The notes under the pieces were generated by a model that was not told where the DNA came from, did no database searches, and was given only the letters and a program-made list of their open reading frames with translations. The translations under genes and the position numbers were made by a program. Positions 7,410-12,727 of a stretch of DNA of 12,727 nucleotides are shown here, piece by piece; positions within the stretch are counted from its first letter, which is position 1; every line of letters begins with the position of its first letter. Location of the stretch: assembly GCA_018399455.1 (NCBI GenBank), contig JAGYOT010000013.1, forward strand, positions 1-12,727. Reading direction: 5' to 3'. Source of the DNA: Desulfobacterales bacterium (GTDB lineage Bacteria; Desulfobacterota; Desulfobacteria; Desulfobacterales; Desulfosalsimonadaceae).

Positions 7410-7550
7410 TGCCCGAACGAAAACCAGGATTTTTTGTCAAGATCAAGGAAGGCGAAAATTTTAACCGCAGACATACTCAAGTATTTTGAGGATTAAAATT
7501 TGAGCCTGACACAGATAATGGCGAAAAAGACGGTTTTCGTTCAGGCATTA
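7407..7550. repeat. 144-bp foldable element with 19-bp terminal inverted repeats (MITE-like)
   Basis: The left end TAGTGCCCGAACGAAAACC (7407-7425) matches the reverse complement of the right end (7532-7550), TAATGCCTGAACGAAAACC, at 17 of 19 positions. Inside, AAATTTTAA (7456-7464) pairs with TTAAAATTT (7493-7501), and CTCAA (7476-7480) pairs with TTGAG (7486-7490) around a 5-base loop. The whole unit could fold into one long interrupted hairpin. It encodes no protein. A miniature transposable element or interspersed palindromic repeat fits best; it could also act as a bidirectional terminator between the converging frames. No second copy is seen in this window. Confidence 0.55.
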
Positions 7551-8825
7551 TTTAAGCTGTTCCACGAAGGCTTCCACCCGGGTTTTGAGCTGACCCGCAT
7601 CCTCCATGCTGTAGTCGGTCTCCAGGCAAAGCGTTGGGATACCGCTTTTCTTGAGCGTCTTTTCAATCGGCAGGGATTCCATGATATAGGGCTGGCAGAA
7701 TTGCAGGCCGTAATGAATGACGCCGTCCGCCTTGTAGGCGCCGATCATCTCCCGGATGTGGGTCATCCGGTCCGGGTTGGGGGTAAAAAGGGCGCAGTCG
7801 ATTGCGTAGTAGCGGTCCACGATGGCCTCCATCATCCCGGAGACGGTCTCGCCCGAGGCATCGGTCAGGTTGCGCGTCCCCCGCTCGCCCACGCAGGATT
7901 CCTCGCCGACGATGACCGCGCCCGAAGACTCCACGATATGGGGCAGCTTCCAGTTGGGGACGGCCTGCGGACATCCGGAAACAAGAATCCGGGGTGTTCC
8001 CTTGGGGAAAGCGCCTCTGCCCTCGGCAATCCGGGCTTCCAGTTCATCACAGATTTTGTGGACCGATTCCGTGAATCGGGCCGGCTTGTCATAGAAAGCG
8101 ACCTGGTTGGCAAGCAGGGCATCGAGGCCGGAGATGGGCGCGGGCGCAGCGCTTCTCAGGCTGTAAAGGCGGTGGAGGGCGGCGCGCTTGGCGTTGACTG
8201 TCCGAATGCCCTGTTGCAAGGATTCAGCGGTTACGGGAACACCCGTCAGCTCTTCCATGGCGGTCTTGAAGCGCTCGTATTCGGTTTTTAAAAGTTCCCG
8301 GCCAATCGTGGATTTAACCTGGGGCAGATCCATGACGTAAAGGTTTCCAACGAGATCACCCAGGGTTTCATAGGCCTTCTTCTTTCCGTCGCACGTGTTT
8401 TCCCCGACGATCATGTCCGCGCTTTCCAGGAAGGGACAGACCTTGCCCAGTTTAAAGCCGAACGAGGATTTGATGAGCGCACATGTGTTTCGGGGCAGCA
8501 GGCTTTCAACCGCCTCCATGGCAAAATCCGCACCCGAACAAAGGCCAACCAGGGTAGCGTTTGCCGCCAGAACGATTTCCTCGGGCACGAAAACACAGTA
8601 GGAGCCGACAATTTTCCGGCCCTCTGTTTTTTCGTCCATCAGCTCTTTGATCCGAAGGCCATGAACCTCGCTCATGACAAAATCAAAATAGCGCATGGTT
8701 TCCGGCCGGTTCTTCTGGGAGAGATAGATCTCCTGGTAGCTCTGGTTCAAAACCTCCAGGAGACTGTCGTGGGCGTCTATATCCATACCCAGTTCATGCC
8801 ATAGGGGACGATAATTGCTGCTCAT
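7548..8825 (-). CDS. Double-cubane-cluster anaerobic reductase (2-hydroxyacyl-CoA dehydratase D / HgdB-BcrC family)
   Basis: This 425-residue protein belongs to the HgdB/FldB/BcrC superfamily. These Fe-S enzymes receive a low-potential electron from an ATP-hydrolysing activator to reduce difficult substrates. The motifs resemble the double-cubane-cluster subgroup: GSYCVFVPEEIVLAANA (C77), GLCSGADFAMEA (C96), LPRNTCALIKSSFGFKL (C115), KVCPF (C130), GENTCDGKKKAYETL (C145), then SGCPQAVPNWKLP, GEESCVGERG and HYGLQFCQPY in the second half. Eleven cysteines in total suit [4Fe-4S] or double-cubane ligation. No signal peptide is present, so it is cytosolic. ATG at 8825 has GAGG nine bases upstream. 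The stop codon is part of the adjacent repeat, so the extreme C-terminus may have been altered by that insertion. No BadF/HgdC-type activator ATPase lies in the window. The substrate is unknown; a 2-hydroxyacyl-CoA dehydratase subunit is the alternative. Confidence 0.83.
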   Translation of the reverse strand: MSSNYRPLWHELGMDIDAHDSLLEVLNQSYQEIYLSQKNRPETMRYFDFVMSEVHGLRIKELMDEKTEGRKIVGSYCVFVPEEIVLAANATLVGLCSGADFAMEAVESLLPRNTCALIKSSFGFKLGKVCPFLESADMIVGENTCDGKKKAYETLGDLVGNLYVMDLPQVKSTIGRELLKTEYERFKTAMEELTGVPVTAESLQQGIRTVNAKRAALHRLYSLRSAAPAPISGLDALLANQVAFYDKPARFTESVHKICDELEARIAEGRGAFPKGTPRILVSGCPQAVPNWKLPHIVESSGAVIVGEESCVGERGTRNLTDASGETVSGMMEAIVDRYYAIDCALFTPNPDRMTHIREMIGAYKADGVIHYGLQFCQPYIMESLPIEKTLKKSGIPTLCLETDYSMEDAGQLKTRVEAFVEQLK

Positions 8826-9117
8826 TGTTTTGCCTCAGATAATAAATCCATAACCGTATCAAACTTGCCGGGTCTCGCCTTTGATGCGCGATGTCGAATA
8901 AACCCAAAGATGTGTATAAAACGATTTATTTCATCGTTTCTTTCGATAAGTCAAATTGAAAATAAAAATAGAATTGTGCTGGTTTATCGAAAAACCAAAT
9001 CCCTCTAAGTGAGATCGAAGCGATGGCCCGCCGCAATATTGTATTGACGGCCCCGCAGACCATTAAAAGGATTCATATCGAAAGGAATTGAACAGAAAAG
9101 GATTGAGAAAACGGAAA
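8826..9117 (-). promoter_or_regulatory. AT-rich upstream region of the reductase with two inverted repeats
   Basis: This gap has no ORF worth calling. Two perfect inverted repeats stand out: AAACGAT/ATCGTTT (8919-8925 and 8933-8939, 7-base spacer), and TTTCGATAA/TTATCGAAA (8941-8949 and 8984-8992, 34-base spacer). Between the arms of the second, the minus strand reads TTGACT (8949-8954), a good -35 for the reductase, but the hexamer 17 bases on (AAATAA) is a weak -10. The arrangement is compatible with a regulated promoter about 100 bases upstream of the start codon, with the repeats as operators or leader hairpins. The part from 8995 to 9117 shows nothing clear. Confidence 0.35.
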
Positions 9118-9151
9118 CGCCCTGACATTGAAGCCGGCTGATGTCAGGGCG
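9104..9151 (-). terminator. Strong hairpin, probable terminator of the FIST-GGDEF transcript
   Basis: CGCCCTGACAT (9118-9128) and ATGTCAGGGCG (9141-9151) form a perfect 11-bp GC-rich stem with a 12-base loop. Read on the minus strand the stem is followed by TTTCCGTTTTCTC, a T-rich tract, as expected for Rho-independent termination of the leftward transcript. It lies about 90 bases past the GGDEF stop. A second small hairpin, TTACGG/CCGTAA (9202-9207 and 9213-9218), lies between the stop and this one. The stem could also insulate the reductase promoter. Confidence 0.55.
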
Positions 9152-9236
9152 TCAAGCAGGGCGGCTTCAGCAGTGAATCGTCAGCAAGGTCCGTCAAGAA
9201 TTTACGGTTTCGCCGTAACGGACGTAGCCGGCGGGC

Positions 9237-10379
9237 TCAAAAGCGATACACGACGACCCGGTTCTTGCCTTGTCTTTTGGCCTCAAGCATGGCCTGATCC
9301 GCCTGATCAATAAGGGTATATATTTCGCATGAAGCAGAACTCTTTCCGGCTACGCCGAGGCTGAGGGTGAGCTTGGCGTCCCCGGAGAGGCCGGCCGGGC
9401 GGATCTCGATGGCCGCCTGTCTTATTCTCTCGGCAATATTGACCGCCTGATCTTTTGTGGTTTCCGGAAGGAGCACCACGAATTCCTCCCCCCCGTAGCG
9501 GGCAAGCACATCGGAGCGTCGCAGGACGGACCGGCAAAGCCCGGCCAGGGCCCTGAGCACCGAATCCCCGGTGATATGACCGTGACGATCGTTTATTGCC
9601 TTGAAATCATCCACATCCAGAACCAGTATGGAAAGCGGCAGATTCAATCAGCGGGAACGGTCCAGCTCCGTTTCTGCGATGTCAAAAAAACTCCTGCGGT
9701 TTAAAACCTGCGTCAGGTAATCGGTCTGAGCCAAATGTGTCGCCTTGCCCAGGGCCTCTTCCAATTGCCGGGATTTCTCTTCAAGCTGGGCCCGGGCGTC
9801 TTCCAGTTTTTTGATATTCCGGATGGAGAGCAGGGCCTGGGTCAGCAGCGGGCCCAGCCGATAAAGCAGCCTGGCGTGCATATAATTGATAAAGCCGTGT
9901 TCCCGGTTGACACAGACGATTGCGGCGCGGGATGGCCCAAAACGAAAAGGCGCATGGACTGCTGAGCGGTATCTTTCCATGAGGCCCGGTTTGTCCTTCC
10001 ATTCATCCGTTTGCCCGGGATCATGCACAATGACGGGTTTGCCTCTGTCAAACATGCGGGTAAACATGGCTGCCGGATACCATTGGGTTCCCAGAAATTC
10101 GGGAAGCGTGGAGGAAAAAACTTTAAAATAGCTGTTGGCGCCGGAAACCAGAACAAACGATCCGGTCAGAGACTCGGATTTGTTGAGGGTCAGAAGAATA
10201 TTGAAAAGCCCGGTTTCTGCGGTGTCCGATGTAGTCAGCACATGCAGGCCCTGCAAAAGCAGTTCGCTGTGTCTTCGCGACTGCCTTTCCCGGTTTCGCA
10301 TCCGCTCCCGGTCAAGAGCAGTTTCATAAAGCTCCTCCCTGCCCAGGTTTTGAATTTTTTCTTTTATGGATGAGTTCAT
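9237..10379 (-). pseudogene. GAF-like/GGDEF diguanylate cyclase interrupted by an in-frame TGA
   Basis: The frame starts at ATG 10379 with GGAG about 13 bases upstream. Residues about 35-190 resemble a GAF sensor domain; about 190-215 are a charged coiled coil (LEDARAQLEEKSRQLEEAL); then the GGDEF domain begins with TDYLTQVLNRRSFFD. At 9648-9650 the same frame reads TGA, between ELDRSR and LNLPLSILVLDVDDF, where relatives usually have a charged or aromatic residue. A CGA-to-TGA change would do it. Beyond the stop the domain is intact: FKAINDRHGH, the I-site RRSD, ARYGGEEFVVLL (a GGEEF active site) and SLGVA. Restored, it would make c-di-GMP from two GTP; as read it is cut inside the catalytic domain. 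It follows the FIST gene by 23 bases, in one operon. Readthrough, selenocysteine or a sequencing error are less likely alternatives. Confidence 0.82.
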
Positions 10380-10402
10380 TGCCGGTTTCCTGCTCCTGCC
10401 GG

Positions 10403-11335
10403 TTAAAGCGCGGAAGGTTGATTGCTGAAGAGAATGACGGAAATCATCAGGTTGCCGTGGTAGTTTGCGCCTTCAATCAGGCAGCCCTGCTCTCCGAAGG
10501 AAAAAAAGGTCAAAAACGGGATATCCCCGAGCACGGATTTGATTTCCTTATGCACCTCCGGCAGGTCATCCCGGACGGCCATCATGGAGCCTGCGCAAAA
10601 CCCGATCAGTGCGCCATTAATGTTATCCGGCTGATAATCATTGTTTGAAAAAACGCTTTCCACCACCCTGGCCGCCCGGCTGATCAGGCTCTTTTGGTCT
10701 CCGGCCATCAATGTAACTTTATCGTTTTCCTGAATATGAGTAAACAGACTGATGCTGGAATCCGGGAGAACCCTCGCAGGGTGAGACAGGAGATAGAGGG
10801 GGACCTTGCCCAGCTGATGTTTCACGCGCGCCAGCGGGTACCAGTTGGTATATTGCAGAGCACTGCCCCGTGGGGAAGCACCGGCTCCAGAGCGCCGCCG
10901 GTCCATTCGTTGTATACGCGGGCGGCCGGGCGGCCGTCGATCTCCTGCAGGACACGGTCTTTGGCCCGGGTCACGATCCCAAAGTGAGAAGTGGCTGAGT
11001 AGCCGCTATGAAATGAATATCCCGGCTCGCAGGAAGGAAAGACGGCGCTGACAGCCACACCCTCTCTGCTGCCTGCGCCATTGCCGATAACGGACCAGTT
11101 TCCAAGCACCGCGTTGTCGGCCGCGCTGCCGCCCAGCACAGGGACATTCGGACCGAGCACGGATTCGATGCCCGCTAGAATTTCCTCTTCGTGTCCGGGC
11201 GTGGAGGTCATCCAGATGAAAAGAGGCGATTCCCCCGGCCGTCCGGCATTTTCAAGGCTGTTTCGAACGGCCTCGGCCCCGGCTTTTTTAGGATTGCCTT
11301 CAAACGAATTTTTTTTAGCAAAGTTTGAGTCGCAT
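10403..11335 (-). pseudogene. FIST-domain sensor protein with two frameshifts
   Basis: FIST (F-box and intracellular signal transduction) domains sense small ligands, and members including NosP-type haem proteins are often encoded beside c-di-GMP enzymes. The N-terminal FIST part reads NPKKAGAEAVRNSLENAG, then FIWMTSTPGHEEEILAGI, VPVLGGSAADN and RVYNEWTGGALEPVLP. The C-terminal part continues in another frame: LQYTNWYPLARV, then GALIGFCAGSMMAVRDDLP and FFSFGEQGCLIEGANYHGN. Adding one G to the run at 10866-10869 would join them as LPHGGSALQYTNWY. At the 5' end the only ATG (11333-11335) opens MRLKLC and then stops; deleting one T from TTT near 11322-11324 would give MRLKLAKKNSFEGNPKKAG. So there are two single-base lesions. 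No clear ribosome-binding site precedes that ATG. It lies 23 bases before the GGDEF gene. Confidence 0.75.
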
Positions 11336-11388
11336 GTAAAACTATAGTGACCGCTGGTTCAGTCCGGAGCGGGTGGAACAGGAAACGG

Positions 11389-11414
11389 GGCCGGTCCGGA
11401 GTTCCGGACAGGCC
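11389..11414 (-). terminator. GC-rich hairpin after cbiO (candidate terminator)
   Basis: GTCCGG (11394-11399) and CCGGAC (11404-11409) pair around an AGTT loop. Beyond one mismatch, GGCC (11389-11392) pairs with GGCC (11411-11414). It lies about a dozen bases past the cbiO stop, the right place for a terminator, but on the minus strand it is followed only by CCGTTTCCTG, a poor U-tract. The stretch 11336-11425 otherwise shows only TATAGT-like bases just upstream of the broken FIST start. Confidence 0.4.
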
Positions 11415-11425
11415 CGGGCGCAGGT

Positions 11426-12157
11426 TTAGTGATGTTGGTGCGGAACATCGCCGGCCGCATGGGCGTGGTAGTGGGGATGGAGAAGTGCCGCATCCCCGGC
11501 GGATACGACCCGGCCGGCCTCCATTTTATAAATATCCTTTGTGGTGCGGGCCAGAAAATCATATTCATGGGAGGCGATGAGAAGCGTTTTGTCCAGCCGG
11601 TTCAGGATGCCGATGATGCGCTCACGGGTTGCCGCATCCAGGCCGGTGGTGGGCTCGTCCATTAACAGGACCTCGGGGTCCATGGCCAGCACGGTGGCCA
11701 GGGCCACCAGCTTTTTTTCACCGCCGGAGAGGCGGTAGGCAATTCGGTTCTCAAAGCCCTCGAGATTCAAATCAGCAAGGGTTCTTTCGGCAATTTTTTT
11801 GGCTTCCGGCGGCGTGGCCCCAAGATTGAGAGGGCCAAAGGCCACGTCTTCGATGACCGTGGGAGAAAACAACTGGTCGTCCGCGTTTTGAAACACCAGA
11901 CCGATTTTTTTGCGTGATCTCCGGAAATTTTTTTCCGTTTTCATTTCCCGGCCGAAAAGGCGTATCTGCCCCTCTGTCTGGGGGATCAGGCCCATGATCA
12001 GGTGAAACAGCGTGGTTTTGCCGCTGCCGTTAGGGCCTATCAGTCCCGCCCGGACCCCCTGCGGCAATTGAAAGGATAGTCCGGAAAGAACGTTCCGCCC
12101 GTCCGGGTAGGTCAGGGAAATCCCTTCCAGATCAATCGCTAAACGATCGGTAACCAC
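11426..12157 (-). CDS. cbiO: CbiO/NikO-type ATPase of a nickel/cobalt ECF transporter, with His-rich tail
   Basis: This is the cytosolic energy-coupling ATPase that drives metal uptake through the CbiQ membrane subunit. Of its 243 residues the ABC signature motifs are all present: Walker A GPNGSGKT (41-48), Q-loop Q90 in FQNADDQLF (typical of the CbiO/EcfA group), LSGGEKK (143-149), Walker B LLMDEP (164-169) and H197 in the switch loop. The C-terminal 17 residues, HPHYHAHAAGDVPHQHH, hold seven histidines and could bind Ni2+ or Co2+. GTG at 12157 is the chosen start because GGAGG lies seven bases upstream. It overlaps the cbiQ end by 19 bases, so the two are translationally coupled. Nickel versus cobalt cannot be decided without the CbiM/NikM substrate subunit, which would lie to the right of the window. 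Confidence 0.9.
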   Translation of the reverse strand: MVTDRLAIDLEGISLTYPDGRNVLSGLSFQLPQGVRAGLIGPNGSGKTTLFHLIMGLIPQTEGQIRLFGREMKTEKNFRRSRKKIGLVFQNADDQLFSPTVIEDVAFGPLNLGATPPEAKKIAERTLADLNLEGFENRIAYRLSGGEKKLVALATVLAMDPEVLLMDEPTTGLDAATRERIIGILNRLDKTLLIASHEYDFLARTTKDIYKMEAGRVVSAGDAALLHPHYHAHAAGDVPHQHH

Positions 12158-12727
12158 TCAAGAACCTCCAATCCTATTAATCCGATAGCCATGGCGCCCG
12201 CCCAGGCCCAGTCCCTTTGTTTCAAAGCAAAATCATTCAGGCAGACAAATTTTCCGTTAAATCCCCGGCAGACCATGGCCTGATGAACGCGTTCCCCGCG
12301 GGCAGCCGCCCGGACAAAGAGCATCCCCACCAGATACGCATAGGTTTTATAGGTGTGCAGATTGGTTCCGGGCCTGAACGAGCGAATGCGGGCAGCCCGG
12401 ATAAGCTGTTGGTATTCGGTTTCAATGACGAAAATATAGCGGTAGGTCATCAGCAGCAGATGCACCAGCTTGTCCGGCACCCGCAGGTGGTGCAGGGCGT
12501 GGCCCAGGGCGGCAACGGGCATGGTGGCCACCGTTGCCATCAAAAACAAAATGATGGCGTTGGATTTAAGGGTGATCAATGCGCACAAGCGTATGCCTTC
12601 CTCGGAAATGACCAGTGGTCCGACGGCAGCCAGCGGTGTTCCCTTGAAAGACCAGGGCAATACCAGCCAGATAAAAAGCACCAGGCCGTTGACCATGAAG
12701 TTATCGATCACGATAAATTCATCGGCG
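12139..12727 (-). CDS. cbiQ: CbiQ/NikQ-type transmembrane protein of the Ni/Co ECF transporter, N-terminus outside window
   Basis: This is the integral membrane coupling (T) subunit linking the metal-binding component to the ATPase. The frame is open to the right edge (ADEFIVIDNFMVNG before the first methionine), so the start and roughly the first 50-60 residues are missing. About 196 codons are visible. Hydrophobic segments are LVLFIWLVLPW, a stretch around SNAIILFLMATVATMPVAAL, KLVHLLLMTYRYIFVI, and a last helix WAWAGAMAIGLIGLEVL. The two Arg-containing coupling motifs of the family are visible as LIRAARIRSF and ERVHQAMVCRGFNGKF; these contact the ATPase. It is the gene before cbiO in the same operon, and the metal-binding subunit genes should lie further upstream. 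Confidence 0.85.
   Translation of the reverse strand, partial: ADEFIVIDNFMVNGLVLFIWLVLPWSFKGTPLAAVGPLVISEEGIRLCALITLKSNAIILFLMATVATMPVAALGHALHHLRVPDKLVHLLLMTYRYIFVIETEYQQLIRAARIRSFRPGTNLHTYKTYAYLVGMLFVRAAARGERVHQAMVCRGFNGKFVCLNDFALKQRDWAWAGAMAIGLIGLEVLEWLPIV
12165..12169 (-). promoter_or_regulatory. Ribosome-binding site fixing the GTG start of cbiO
   Basis: GGAGG on the minus strand (CCTCC on plus) sits seven bases before the GTG at 12155-12157 and inside the cbiQ coding region. It is the best Shine-Dalgarno match nearby and supports the overlapping start. Confidence 0.7.

Noticed and set aside
7500..8291. A 263-codon plus-strand open frame
   Set aside because: It lies entirely antisense to the well-conserved double-cubane reductase and has no family motifs; it is a GC-codon shadow.
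9128..9313. A 61-codon plus-strand ORF beginning inside a hairpin
   Set aside because: It starts in the terminator loop region and runs antisense into the GGDEF gene end; no ribosome-binding site or protein-like pattern.
9648..9720. Selenocysteine insertion at the TGA of the GGDEF gene
   Set aside because: The position is not catalytic or redox-active in the family and I see no convincing SECIS stem-loop after it; kept only as an alternative to test.
10011..10373. A 120-codon plus-strand ORF
   Set aside because: It is antisense to the GAF-like part of the cyclase gene and has no independent support.
1..12727. tRNA, rRNA, CRISPR array, prophage or intact transposase
   Set aside because: No cloverleaf, repeat-spacer array, integrase or transposase sequence was recognised on either strand.

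Overview
The window looks like chromosomal DNA of an anaerobic, moderately GC-rich bacterium, most likely a sulfate-reducer-type Desulfobacterota (deltaproteobacterial) lineage. This is inference from gene content: a double-cubane-cluster (2-hydroxyacyl-CoA dehydratase family) reductase, a DUF3786 protein, a YgiQ radical-SAM enzyme, an Ni/Co ECF transporter and FIST/GGDEF signalling. No rRNA or tRNA gene is visible to confirm it.

Left edge (1-546, minus): an AT-richer fragment encoding the catalytic part of an McrC-like PD-(D/E)XK restriction protein abuts the N-terminal half of an RluA-family pseudouridine synthase. Both are truncated at the same point (about 280-300), so this is a rearrangement or an assembly chimera. 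Positions 789-4614 (plus) hold a tight three-gene operon: a fused RsmG-TrmH rRNA/RNA methyltransferase, a YgiQ-family radical SAM enzyme, and a DUF3786 protein that starts inside ygiQ. Positions 4879-6702 (plus) encode a complete DeaD/CsdA-type DEAD-box RNA helicase with a DbpA-type RNA-binding tail.

Positions 6703-7547 contain no intact gene. They hold a decayed second copy of the C-terminal end of a GGDEF domain, a short palindrome, a broken small ORF behind a promoter-like sequence, and a 144-bp foldable element with 19-bp terminal inverted repeats. Positions 7548-8825 (minus) encode an intact double-cubane-cluster reductase behind an AT-rich leader with two inverted repeats. Positions 9237-11335 (minus) are a FIST sensor plus GAF-like/GGDEF diguanylate cyclase pair, apparently an operon. 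Both genes are broken: two frameshifts in the FIST gene and an in-frame TGA in the cyclase gene. Positions 11426-12727 (minus) are the end of a nickel/cobalt ECF transporter operon (CbiQ-type membrane protein running off the right edge, then a CbiO-type ATPase with a histidine-rich tail).

Overall, intact housekeeping and transport genes flank an accessory zone (about 6.7-11.3 kb) that is losing a c-di-GMP signalling module while keeping one anaerobic reductase. I do not see a convincing new defence, mobile or biosynthetic system. The points most worth checking are the methyltransferase fusion, the paired GGDEF relics, the 144-bp element that supplies stop codons to both flanking frames, and the chimeric left junction.
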